From: Propionibacterium australiense
GTDB taxonomy: Bacteria > Actinomycetota > Actinomycetes > Propionibacteriales > Propionibacteriaceae
Direction: 5' to 3'
DNA length: 64,000 nt
Assembly (NCBI RefSeq): GCF_003666605.1
Contig: NZ_RCIV01000009.1
Coordinates: forward strand, 1-64,000
Below are positions 56,676 to 64,000 of this stretch, piece after piece (position 1 is the stretch's first letter; each line of letters opens with the position of its first letter). The notes beneath the pieces are model-generated. The model saw only the letters and a program-made list of their open reading frames with translations. It was not told the DNA's origin and did no database searches. The position numbers and the translations under genes were made by a program.

Positions 56676-56770
56676 GCTCACCGCGTCGTCCGGTCGTACC
56701 GTCCGGTGCGCAGCACGGACAACGCGCGGGACCCGCCCGCAGGTTGGTCCCGCGTCATCGTCACCGGCAC

Positions 56771-57280
56771 TCAGATGATCTCGACGCTGTCGACGACGAC
56801 GTCCTCGACAGGACGGTCCATCGGGCCGGTCTGCACGCCGGCGATCGCGTCGACGACCTTCTGGGACGCCTCGTCGGACACCTCGCCGAAGATCGTGTGC
56901 CGCATGTTCAGGTGCGGGGTGGGTGCGACCGTGATGAAGAACTGCGAGCCATTGGTGCCGGGGCCGGCGTTCGCCATGGCCAGCAGGTACGGCTTCGAGA
57001 AGGTCAGGTCGGGGTAGAACTCGTCGGCGAAGCGGTAGCCCGGGCCGCCCCGGCCGGTTCCCGTGGGATCACCGCCCTGAATCATGAAGCCGGCGATGAC
57101 CCGGTGGAAGATCGTGCCGTCGTAGAACGGGGCGGTGCTCTTCTGGCCCGTGTTCATGTCGAGGTACTCACGCGTCCCCTTGGCCAGCTCGACGAAGTTC
57201 GCCACCGTCTTCGGGGCGTAGTCGTCGAACAGGTCGAGCGTGATGTCGCCGTGGTTGGTGTGCAGGACGGCCTGCGTCAC
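56771..57280 (-). CDS. Peptidyl-prolyl cis-trans isomerase (cyclophilin)
   Basis: 169 residues from GTG 57280; AAGGGG is 6 nt upstream of this GTG, whereas it abuts the ATG at 57286, so the GTG is preferred. Cytoplasmic cyclophilin: [32 protein letters not shown] and GEV. It speeds proline isomerisation during folding. Confidence 0.95.
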   Translation of the reverse strand: MTQAVLHTNHGDITLDLFDDYAPKTVANFVELAKGTREYLDMNTGQKSTAPFYDGTIFHRVIAGFMIQGGDPTGTGRGGPGYRFADEFYPDLTFSKPYLLAMANAGPGTNGSQFFITVAPTPHLNMRHTIFGEVSDEASQKVVDAIAGVQTGPMDRPVEDVVVDSVEII

Positions 57281-57503
57281 GTGCATCCCCTTTCAGCCGT
57301 CGATACAAGGACGTCCCCATCCTCCCAGGTCATTCAATGCCGTTCCGGACCCGTCGAGGCCGATCCGGGTTCGGATCGAGGTCGTGCCTGACCCTGAACC
57401 GGACCCGGCACGACCCGGCCGAACAGGTGGCGACGGTAGGCTGGCGTCAGCTCGACCACGAGCAGGCTCGATCACGAGCAACCACCGATCATCGGAGAAT
57501 CTC

Positions 57504-58226
57504 ATGTCGAAGAAGGCTTTCAAGAAGTCCATGGCCGTCGCCGGCGAGAACGCCCGTGAGACCATCAGTGCAGCAGCCGAGAAGGTCGGGCCGCTGTACG
57601 GCCAGACCCGCGAGACCGTCAGGGACGGCCTGGAGACGCTCAACGAGAATCTGTCCGAGGTGCTCGAAAGGGCCAGTGACAACAAGTACGTCATGGAGGC
57701 GACCCGCCGCGGCGGGGAGGTTCTCGACACGGTACGGGAGAAGGCCGACGACCTGCCCGATCCCTTCAAGAAGCACCTGGCGGAGCCGGCCAAGCCGGCC
57801 AGGAAACGCCACCGCCTGCTGACCTGTCTCGGCATCGCCGCCGTGGTCGGCGCCGTCTTCCTCGCCGTCCGCCAGATCCTCCTGCCCAAGGACGACGGCT
57901 GGACACCGCACGAGCCCAGCGGGGCCTTCGGCGACGACGACGTGACCACCGATTTCAGTGAGGCCGTCGCCGCCGAACCCGAGACGGCCGTCGAGGAGGC
58001 CGCCGAGGCCCCGGCCGAGCCCATCCTGTCGGACACCGAGAAGGACTACGGCGAGGACGCCTACGTCGGCTCCAATCCGCCCGAGGGCTACACCATCAAG
58101 GGCAACGAGCGCTCGATGAAATACCACACCCCCGACGGGGCCGGCTACAGCCGCACCAACGCCGATGTGTGGTTCGTCTCGAGCGAGGCCGCCGAGGCCG
58201 CAGGCTTCACCAAGGCGCTCCGTTGA
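57504..58226 (+). CDS. Membrane protein with C-terminal sunset-type domain
   Basis: 240 residues; CGGAGA precedes the ATG. Helical, amphipathic N-terminal region (1-105) like the YtxH/apolipoprotein-type proteins, one membrane helix (about 112-130), an acidic linker, then a C-terminal domain (about 180-240) with NERSMKYHTPDG and VWFVSSEAAEAAGF. That last motif recurs at the end of many actinobacterial proteins and is called the sunset domain; its role is unknown. Followed by a terminator. Confidence 0.8.
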   Translation: MSKKAFKKSMAVAGENARETISAAAEKVGPLYGQTRETVRDGLETLNENLSEVLERASDNKYVMEATRRGGEVLDTVREKADDLPDPFKKHLAEPAKPARKRHRLLTCLGIAAVVGAVFLAVRQILLPKDDGWTPHEPSGAFGDDDVTTDFSEAVAAEPETAVEEAAEAPAEPILSDTEKDYGEDAYVGSNPPEGYTIKGNERSMKYHTPDGAGYSRTNADVWFVSSEAAEAAGFTKALR

Positions 58227-58255
58227 CGTCCTGACCATTCACCACGCCGATTGTC

Positions 58256-58289
58256 CGAGGGGTCCCGTCCGTGGGGACGGAACCCCTCG
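58256..58289 (+). terminator. Terminator after the sunset-domain gene
   Basis: Two 15-nt arms pairing at 14 positions (58256-58270 and 58275-58289), 4-nt loop. No T-run. Confidence 0.7.
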
Positions 58290-58316
58290 TGCATGGGCGG
58301 GCCGCGACCACGGCAG

Positions 58317-58322
58317 TAGGCT
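58317..58322 (+). promoter_or_regulatory. -10 element, leaderless promoter of the GNAT-pyrophosphohydrolase gene
   Basis: TAGGCT, 8 nt before ATG 58331. Confidence 0.7.
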
Positions 58323-58330
58323 CGTCCGTC

Positions 58331-59446
58331 ATGGAGCCCTTCCGCATCACCGCAGACGGTCTGGTCCTGTCCGCCCCGGGACCGGATGACACCGACGCCT
58401 TCGCCCGCATCTGCGCCGAGCCGAGCATCTGGGACTGGACGACGATCCCCGCCGGGTTCACTCGTGCCGATGCGCGGCGCCTGGTGACCGATTCGGCGCG
58501 GATGGGCTGGGAGACCGGCGCCCACCCGATGTGGGCCCTGCGGACCGCCCCCGATGGTGAACCGGTCGGCATGCTGAGCCTGCAGGCCCGTCCACTGGGC
58601 ACCTGGGAGATCGGTTACTGGACGAGCGAGGCCGCCCGCGGGCAGGGCCTGACCTCCCGCGCGGTCCGGGCTCTCGTCGACGCGGCCTTCGAGCCCGGCG
58701 GTGAGATCCGCGCCGAGCGTCTGCTGTGGCGCGCCGAGATCCACGACGGGGTCCCGAACTGGGCCAGCTGGCGGATCGCCTGGAAGACGGGTTTCCGCAA
58801 GCAGGGCCGGCTGCGTCGTGCCGCCGTCAACGCCGGACGCCGGCACGACATGTGGCTGGCCGATCTGCTGCCGGATGATCCCCGCAGCCCGCAGGCCCCC
58901 TGGGATGGCCCGCAGCAGCATCCGGGGCAGGACGCCTGCGACAGCGAGGTGACGCCGACCGATGCGACGAGCACCCGTGAGGGTGACTGTCCCGAGGGTC
59001 TGGTGGCGCGGTTCCACCGGGTCTATGGGCTGCCGATCGTCGAGGACGGGCCGAGCCTGGACCGCGAGCACCTGCACATGCGGATGAGCCTCATCGCGGA
59101 GGAGTTCGCCGAACTCGTCGGTTCGGTCTACGGCCCCTCGTCCAGGGCAATCGTCGAGGAGGCCTTCACCAGGGCGGTCGAGGCGGACGAGAACGAGCGC
59201 GATCTGGTGGAGACCGCCGACGCGCTGGCCGACCTGGTCTACGTCGTCTACGGGATGGCTCTCGAGACCGGCATCGACCTGCCGGCCGTGCTGGCCGAGG
59301 TGCAGCGCTCGAACATGTCGAAACTGGGCGCCGACGGCAGGCCCCTCTACCGCGCGGACGGCAAGGTGCTCAAGGGGCCCGGTTTCTTCCGCCCCGACGT
59401 GTCCGGCGTGCTCGCACGCGGGGGACGCCAGGCACCGCGCCCATAG
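58331..59446 (+). CDS. GNAT acetyltransferase fused to MazG-like pyrophosphohydrolase
   Basis: 371 residues. Residues about 1-185 are a GNAT of the RimJ/RimL type (GYWTSEAARGQGLTSRAVRAL; ASWRIAWKTGF). After a charged linker, residues about 220-355 form an all-alpha nucleotide pyrophosphohydrolase close to Deinococcus DR2231-type MazG-like enzymes: RMSLIAEEFAEL, ETADALADLVYVVYG, and the C-terminal SNMSKLGADG then DGKVLKGPGFF. The EE/D ligands are all present, so the domain should hydrolyse a (d)NTP or similar to the monophosphate. Substrate of the GNAT half unknown. Confidence 0.88.
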   Translation: MEPFRITADGLVLSAPGPDDTDAFARICAEPSIWDWTTIPAGFTRADARRLVTDSARMGWETGAHPMWALRTAPDGEPVGMLSLQARPLGTWEIGYWTSEAARGQGLTSRAVRALVDAAFEPGGEIRAERLLWRAEIHDGVPNWASWRIAWKTGFRKQGRLRRAAVNAGRRHDMWLADLLPDDPRSPQAPWDGPQQHPGQDACDSEVTPTDATSTREGDCPEGLVARFHRVYGLPIVEDGPSLDREHLHMRMSLIAEEFAELVGSVYGPSSRAIVEEAFTRAVEADENERDLVETADALADLVYVVYGMALETGIDLPAVLAEVQRSNMSKLGADGRPLYRADGKVLKGPGFFRPDVSGVLARGGRQAPRP

Positions 59447-59555
59447 GCGGCCATGACCTGGTCTCGGCCGCACCCGGCGTGCTCGCGCGGGGGCCGGGGC
59501 GAGCGGCTCGTCCACAGATCGCGCCGGGTCCTTCTGCCGGGACCCTGCCGGCCCC

Positions 59556-59561
59556 TAGGCT
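59556..59561 (+). promoter_or_regulatory. -10 element, leaderless promoter of the prepilin peptidase gene
   Basis: TAGGCT, 7 nt before ATG 59569. Confidence 0.7.
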
Positions 59562-59568
59562 CTGGGCC

Positions 59569-60276
59569 ATGGCCACCCCACCCTCGGCCGTGCTGGCCCG
59601 GCTCCTCGGCTGGGTGTCGTGTCTCGTGGCGGCACTGCTGCTCACCAGAGTCCATCTGCGCCTGCTCGCGCTCCAGCCCGAGCCCGATCCCTCGGTGCCG
59701 GGGGCTGCCGAGAAGGCCCCCTACGCCGAGCTCGCTGCCGGCAGAGGGGTGCGGTTCGTCTGCGTGGCCTGCTCCCTGGCCGGTTCGGCTGCGACGGCGG
59801 CGGCCGGGCCGCTGGCCCCCGCCTGGCTGATCTGGGGTTCGGGCGGGGTCGTCCTGGCCGGGGTCGACGCGGCGTCGACGTGGATCCCCCGTGGCCTGAC
59901 GAGGCTGGTGCTCGGCGAGCTGGCTGCGGCTCTGCTGCTGAGTGCCGCACTGGCCGGTGACCCGCGGCTCATCGCGGGGACGCTCGCCGGGGCGGGGGCC
60001 GTCGGAGGCTTCTTCTGGCTCATCTGGCGGGCCGGCACGGGCCTGGGTTTCGCCGACGTGCGCCTGGCCGTCGGGCTGGGTGCCCTGGCCGGCGCGACAG
60101 CGGCTGCCGGCGCCAGCGCGACCGCAGCCGTGGCCGCTGTCCTGGCGGCCGCCGTCATCGGCGCGCTGACCGGGATCGTCCACGCCATGGGGCGGGCCCG
60201 CCACGAACCCTTCCCCTACGGGCCGGCGCTGTGGCTCGGCGCCTACGCCTGCCTCGTCTGGGCGGCGGCAGGCTGA
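59569..60276 (+). CDS. Prepilin peptidase (A24 family), short form
   Basis: 235 residues from ATG 59569. Polytopic membrane protein with the two catalytic aspartates of A24 peptidases: VDAASTWIP and GLGFADVRLA. It lacks the N-terminal cytoplasmic methyltransferase part of PilD, as TadV/CpaA-type enzymes do. It cleaves type IV or Tad prepilins at the membrane. No pilin, tadA or pilus genes are in the window, so its substrates are encoded elsewhere. Confidence 0.82.
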   Translation: MATPPSAVLARLLGWVSCLVAALLLTRVHLRLLALQPEPDPSVPGAAEKAPYAELAAGRGVRFVCVACSLAGSAATAAAGPLAPAWLIWGSGGVVLAGVDAASTWIPRGLTRLVLGELAAALLLSAALAGDPRLIAGTLAGAGAVGGFFWLIWRAGTGLGFADVRLAVGLGALAGATAAAGASATAAVAAVLAAAVIGALTGIVHAMGRARHEPFPYGPALWLGAYACLVWAAAG

Positions 60277-60307
60277 CGGCGAGACCCGGCCTGCCGCGCC
60301 GGGGCGG

Positions 60308-61141
60308 TCACTCCGACCTCAGGCGCGCGAGGATCTCCTCGGCCGCGCGCTGGGTCTTCAAGCTCGCCAGGACGAACTCGCAGAGCACCCGGGTGATGAG
60401 GATCATGAGCGCCCCGGGGATCCAGCCGAACAGGACCGGCATCACCACGGCCCAGGCCCCGCTACCGCCACTGCTGCTGCGGCCGTAGCCGCTGCTGCCG
60501 ATGCTGCCGATGCTGTCGATGAGGCTGGCGATCCAGATGCTGGAGATGATGGCGGAGAGCCACGACAGGGCGGCCAGGACCATCACGATGATGTAGATGA
60601 TCTTGACGAGCAGGGGGGTCGCCATGCTGGTGAAACCGAAGTCGAACAGGGCGCGCAGGCCGTCCTTCTGCCCGGGGACGGGTTCGGAGGCCTGGGGTGC
60701 GGGGGCCTGGGGTGCGGCGGCGTAGGGCATCTGCTGGGCGTAGGGAGTGGCCTGCGGGGCCTGGCCCGGCTGCTGGTTCTGGTTCTGTCCCCAGGGCTGC
60801 TGCACGGGCTGGCCCTGCGGGACGGCCCACTGCTGGGCCGGCTGGGACTGCTGGACTGGCTGACCCTGGGGGGCGCCCCACGAGGCGCTGGCCGCGGAGG
60901 AGGGCGTCTGGGCCTGGGTGCCACGCCAGCCAGGAGTCGGTTCCGGGGCCGAGGCGCTGGAGGAGGCCGAGGACGCGGAGGTGGTGCTTCGCCAGGTGGG
61001 GGCCGAGCTCTGGGGCGACGCGGGCGGGATGCTCTGGGATCCGGACTCCCCTGCGGAGGGGACCCCGGATCCGGGGTTGAAGATGCGCGTCGAGTCGTCG
61101 GGTTCGCTGGGTGAGGGCGTGTTGGTCGGGTTATCAGTCAT
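60308..61141 (-). CDS. DUF4282 membrane protein with Pro/Gln-rich N-terminus
   Basis: 277 residues from ATG 61141 (MTDNPTNTPSPSEP). The first ~165 residues are low-complexity, Ser/Pro/Gln-rich, with the repeat PQGQPVQQ twice. The DUF4282 domain follows (DGLRALFDFGFTSMATPLLVK) with two membrane helices (about 185-212 and 235-262) and a Gly/Ser-rich loop (GSSGYGRSSSGGSG). Function unknown. CATGAT ends 6 nt before the ATG (possible leaderless start). Confidence 0.82.
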   Translation of the reverse strand: MTDNPTNTPSPSEPDDSTRIFNPGSGVPSAGESGSQSIPPASPQSSAPTWRSTTSASSASSSASAPEPTPGWRGTQAQTPSSAASASWGAPQGQPVQQSQPAQQWAVPQGQPVQQPWGQNQNQQPGQAPQATPYAQQMPYAAAPQAPAPQASEPVPGQKDGLRALFDFGFTSMATPLLVKIIYIIVMVLAALSWLSAIISSIWIASLIDSIGSIGSSGYGRSSSGGSGAWAVVMPVLFGWIPGALMILITRVLCEFVLASLKTQRAAEEILARLRSE

Positions 61142-61147
61142 GAATCC

Positions 61148-61153
61148 ATCATG
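61148..61153 (-). promoter_or_regulatory. Possible leaderless -10 of the DUF4282 gene
   Basis: CATGAT on the minus strand, 6 nt before ATG 61141; same arrangement as at 40094. Confidence 0.4.
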
Positions 61154-61200
61154 GCCCATGACGGCATCGCTGTGGTGACGGCCCACATCCCGGAGCACGA

Positions 61201-61230
61201 CCGGCCAGGACCAGGGAACCTCCTGGCCGG
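61201..61230 (-). terminator. Hairpin after trpD
   Basis: CCGGCCAGGA/TCCTGGCCGG, a 10-bp perfect stem with a 10-nt loop. Confidence 0.65.
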
Positions 61231-61253
61231 CAGGTGCCGAGTCCGCCGCGGGC

Positions 61254-62303
61254 TCAGTCGCCGGCGTGCGCCCTGGTGGCGGCGACCCACCTGTCGAGCA
61301 GCGCGGCGGCTCGGCCGTCGTCGATGACCCGGCGGGCCTGCTCGAGGCGGCTGCGCAGCTGATCGGCGATGGGCTCGTCGAAGTCGGGGCCGTCGAACGC
61401 CAGCATCGCGGCAGCGGCGTTCAGCGTGACGATGTCACGCACCGGGCCCCGGCTGCCTGCCATGACGTCGTGGACGACACGGGCGTTGTGCTCCGGGTCC
61501 CCGCCGACGAGGTCCTCGCGGGCGGCGGGGGCAAGTCCGAGGTCGGCCGGGTCGAGGACGGTGCGTTCGCAGCGGCCGCCGCCGAGGATCCACACGTCCG
61601 AGGGCCCGGTGGTGGTGACCTCGTCGAGGCCGTCGGTGCCGTGGAACACGAAACCGCGGTCGCAGCGGTCCGCAAGGACCTGAGCCATGAGCGGTGCGGT
61701 CCGCTCGTCGGCGACGCCGAGCGCCTGGGCGCGCGGCCGGGCCGGGTTCGCCAGCGGGCCGAGGAAGTTGAACACGGTCTGCACGCCGAGGGCCCTACGG
61801 GTGGGCGCGAGGTGACGCATCGACGCGTGATAACGCTGGGCGAACAGGAAGACGATGCCGGTCTCGGCGAACACGGCCGCCTCCGCCTCGGGCGACAGGT
61901 CGATGACGACACCGAGCGCCTCGAGGCACTCGGCCGTGCCGCACATCGAACTGGCAGCGCGGTTGCCGTGCTTGATGACGGGACGGCCGCTGGCGGCCGT
62001 GACGATGGAGGCCATCGTCGAGACGTTGACCGTGTTGGCCCGGTCGCCGCCGGTACCGACGACGTCGACGGCCTCGCGCGGCAGTTCCAGCGGCAGGGCC
62101 TTGGCGAGCATGCCGGCGGCGAGAGCCGACAGTTCGGCGCTGGTCTCGCCCTTGGCCCGCAGGGCGACGAGGAAGCCGCTCATCTGCTCGGGGCTGGTCT
62201 GATTGGACAGCAGCTGATCCATGGCCCACGCGCCGGCCTCGTCGTCGAGGTCGTGACCATTGATGAGTCCGGTGATGAGGTTGGGCCAGGTCAGTCGAGT
62301 CAT
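61254..62303 (-). CDS. trpD: Anthranilate phosphoribosyltransferase
   Basis: 349 residues from ATG 62303 (a TTG precedes it in frame). It attaches phosphoribose to anthranilate in tryptophan synthesis. VVGTGGDRANTVNVST binds PRPP and KHGNRAASS the substrate side. It stands apart from other trp genes, as in mycobacteria. Its ATG overlaps the last base of the upstream receiver gene's stop (TGATG), so translation is coupled. Confidence 0.96.
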   Translation of the reverse strand: MTRLTWPNLITGLINGHDLDDEAGAWAMDQLLSNQTSPEQMSGFLVALRAKGETSAELSALAAGMLAKALPLELPREAVDVVGTGGDRANTVNVSTMASIVTAASGRPVIKHGNRAASSMCGTAECLEALGVVIDLSPEAEAAVFAETGIVFLFAQRYHASMRHLAPTRRALGVQTVFNFLGPLANPARPRAQALGVADERTAPLMAQVLADRCDRGFVFHGTDGLDEVTTTGPSDVWILGGGRCERTVLDPADLGLAPAAREDLVGGDPEHNARVVHDVMAGSRGPVRDIVTLNAAAAMLAFDGPDFDEPIADQLRSRLEQARRVIDDGRAAALLDRWVAATRAHAGD

Positions 62304-62818
62304 CAAACTGTCATCTCCTTGGGGACGTCGTGTCGGTCATCGAGTCCGTGACGGCTCGACTGGCCCGGGGCGCCGAAGGCCTCGGGCCTCATGGGCATCT
62401 GCTTCTTGGCGCGTGCCGTGCGCACCACGTCGGCCACTGTCTGCGGCAGGCGGATGGGGTCGACGGGGTAGGGCGAGATCGCTTCGGCGTTGGACCAGGC
62501 GGCAAGCCAGGAGTCGGCGGCGCGGGCCACGAGCAGGACGACGAGGGGCGGGTGCGCGAACTCGTCCTTCATCTGGTGGGCGACGCCCATGCCGCCGGCC
62601 GGGACGGCCTCGCCGTCGAGGACGGCGACGTCGTAGTCCTGCTCGTCGAGGGCAGCCCACAGGGCGGGCTGGGTGGCGAACTCGCTGATCTGGAGCTGCG
62701 GCAGATCGGAGGCGATGGTCCGCCCGAGGGCGAGACGCACCTGCTCGCGCACGGTGCGGTCGTCGGAGTAGACGATGACCCTCAGGTCTGCGGAGTCGGA
62801 ACTGGCGCCGTTGCTCAT
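62303..62818 (-). CDS. Receiver-domain-like protein (degenerate)
   Basis: 171 residues resembling a response-regulator receiver domain: the acidic pair is in YSDDRTVRE, and the phospho-acceptor candidate is the Asp in VAVLDGEA. But the conserved Thr/Ser (here LLVARA) and the Lys (here SPYPVDP) are missing, and no output domain follows; the C-terminus is disordered. So phosphorylation control is doubtful. GGACGG precedes the ATG. It is translationally coupled to trpD; a regulatory link is not shown. Confidence 0.78.
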   Translation of the reverse strand: MSNGASSDSADLRVIVYSDDRTVREQVRLALGRTIASDLPQLQISEFATQPALWAALDEQDYDVAVLDGEAVPAGGMGVAHQMKDEFAHPPLVVLLVARAADSWLAAWSNAEAISPYPVDPIRLPQTVADVVRTARAKKQMPMRPEAFGAPGQSSRHGLDDRHDVPKEMTV

Positions 62819-62979
62819 GGAACCGTCCTTGGCTGGTGCACGGAAACTACTGGCACATCGTAACTCCCCTCACGACACCGCCGGGAGCCGCGGCGCCCGG
62901 CAGGACGGCCCACGCGGCACCGCGCCGCGCCGTGAGCGGAGGCGAGCCCCCGTGGCGGTGCGCGGCACGGGTGCCCGCA

Positions 62980-62985
62980 TACAAT
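62980..62985 (+). promoter_or_regulatory. -10 element, leaderless promoter of guaB1
   Basis: TACAAT, five of six consensus bases, 6 nt before GTG 62992; no Shine-Dalgarno. Confidence 0.75.
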
Positions 62986-62991
62986 CTGCGG

Positions 62992-64000
62992 GTGCGTTTC
63001 CTCAACCAGCAGCCGGCCTACGACCTGACGTACAACGACGTCTTCATGGCGCCGAATCGTTCCAGCGTCCGCTCACGCCACGACGTGGACCTCACCAGCC
63101 ACGACGGCATCGGCCTGCCGCTGCCGCTCGTCGTCGCCAACATGACGGCCATCAGCGGCCGGCGGATGGCCGAGACGGTGGCACGCCGGGGCGGCATCGC
63201 GATCCTTCCCCAGGACATCCCCGTCGACTTCGTCGTCAAGGCGATCACCCGGGTCAAGGCCTCCCCCACCAGGTTCGAGACGCCGGTGGTGCTCGACCCG
63301 ACGGCGACCGTCGGCGAGGCCCTCGCCCTCATCCCGAAACGTGCCCATGGCACGGCCGTCGTCATCGACGACGGCGACCATCCGATCGGCCTGTTCTCGA
63401 CGGCCGATGGCATCGGCGTGGATCGTTTCGCCCAGGTCCATGACGTCATGACGACCGACCTGACCATCATCGACGCCGACGCCGAGCCGCAGCGGGTCTT
63501 CGACGTCCTCGCCTCGACCCGCCACCGCCTGGCGATCGGCGTGGACGCCGATGGCGCCCTCGTCGGTGTCATGAGTTCACGTGGTGCCGTGCGCTGCGGC
63601 ATCTACGCGCCCGCCCTGGACGAGCAGGGCCGGCTCATGATCGGCACCGCCATCGGCATCAGCGGCGACGCGGAGGGCCGGGCCAGGGCACTGCTCGACG
63701 CCCACGCCGACGTGCTCGTCATGGACACCGCCCACGGCCACCAGGAACGCATGCTGGACGCCCTGTCCCGGGTCCGCCCGATCCGGGACGCCCACGCGGA
63801 GGCCACCGGCGTGCGCGTCCCGATCGTGGCCGGCAACGTCGTCACCGCCCAGGGCACCCTTGACCTCATCGACGCCGGAGCCGACGTCGTCAAGGTCGGC
63901 GTGGGCCCCGGCGCCATGTGCACCACCCGGATGCAGACCGGTGTCGGACGCCCCCAGTTCTCGGCCGTCCTCGAGTGCGCCCAGGCCGCGGCGGGCGCCG
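62992..64000 (+). CDS. guaB1: GuaB1, IMPDH-family GMP reductase-like protein (3' end cut)
   Basis: GTG 62992 begins [19 protein letters not shown] (initiator read as Met). 336 codons are seen before the window ends, about 70% of the gene. TIM barrel with a CBS-type insert (about 95-215) and the catalytic loop GPGAMCTTR, where canonical IMPDH has GPGSICTTR. The mycobacterial homologue has been shown to be a GMP reductase (GMP to IMP) instead of an IMP dehydrogenase. The window therefore probably holds both directions of the IMP/GMP branch: guaB at 1287 and this gene. Function of this copy is inferred from the family. Confidence 0.9.
   Translation, partial: MRFLNQQPAYDLTYNDVFMAPNRSSVRSRHDVDLTSHDGIGLPLPLVVANMTAISGRRMAETVARRGGIAILPQDIPVDFVVKAITRVKASPTRFETPVVLDPTATVGEALALIPKRAHGTAVVIDDGDHPIGLFSTADGIGVDRFAQVHDVMTTDLTIIDADAEPQRVFDVLASTRHRLAIGVDADGALVGVMSSRGAVRCGIYAPALDEQGRLMIGTAIGISGDAEGRARALLDAHADVLVMDTAHGHQERMLDALSRVRPIRDAHAEATGVRVPIVAGNVVTAQGTLDLIDAGADVVKVGVGPGAMCTTRMQTGVGRPQFSAVLECAQAAAGA

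Overview
The window is chromosomal DNA from a high-GC actinobacterium. The genes use NNC/NNG codons and often GTG starts, and the genes and their order are actinobacterial: infA-rpmJ-rpsM-rpsK-rpsD-rpoA-rplQ, an RpfB-type resuscitation factor, a class II DAHP synthase, an IMPDH-like GuaB1, a CIRCE-controlled groESL pair and WXG100 proteins. A fused BluB-CobT enzyme and a superoxide dismutase of the propionibacterial/mycobacterial type point to Propionibacteriaceae. That placement is inference, because no rRNA gene lies in the window.

Layout. 1-1011: a truncated gene for a probable type VII (ESX) cargo protein and its WXG100 partner, the only stretch with unusual codon use. 1287-5281: guaB, groEL, groES and two CIRCE operators. 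5294-8877: an osmoprotectant (OpuC/ProU-type) ABC transporter operon. 9084-14760: a tightly overlapping group containing tRNA t6A genes (a GNAT-TsaE fusion, tsaB, rimI, tsaD), the bluB-cobT fusion and a Nudix hydrolase. 14927-23781: a hypothetical gene, a DEAD-box helicase, the nnr-acpS-glmS cluster, divergent coaA, and glmM. 23951-27100: rplM-rpsI and a DUF2207 membrane protein. 27455-33038: a membrane-anchored cysteine peptidase-like protein with repeated ARRAL motifs, an EF-G paralogue, trmB, truA and a methyltransferase.

33198-37492 carries a cysteine-rich lipoprotein facing a complete ECF vitamin transporter (S, fused A-A', T). 37566-40087 is a two-gene ABC exporter behind two identical operator-like inverted repeats. 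40326-42319 holds sodA and rpfB. 42512-46364 is the rpoA ribosomal operon. 46662-51296 has a YciI protein, a CDF metal exporter, a DUF1707 protein and secY-adk-map. 51481-64000 is mostly housekeeping: an MBL-fold hydrolase, DAHP synthase, two acyltransferases, a lipoprotein with a zinc-protease motif, cyclophilin, a GNAT-pyrophosphohydrolase fusion, a lone prepilin peptidase, a DUF4282 protein, a degenerate receiver protein with trpD, and the start of guaB1.

The most general signal I found is that at least a dozen unrelated genes have a -10-like hexamer (TAGRCT, TAGAGT, TACAAT and similar) ending only 6-8 nt before the start codon and mostly lack a Shine-Dalgarno sequence. This is the signature of leaderless transcripts, and it decides several start codons. 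Long open frames antisense to GC-rich genes were treated as shadows. No tRNA, rRNA, CRISPR array, insertion sequence or phage attachment site was recognised.
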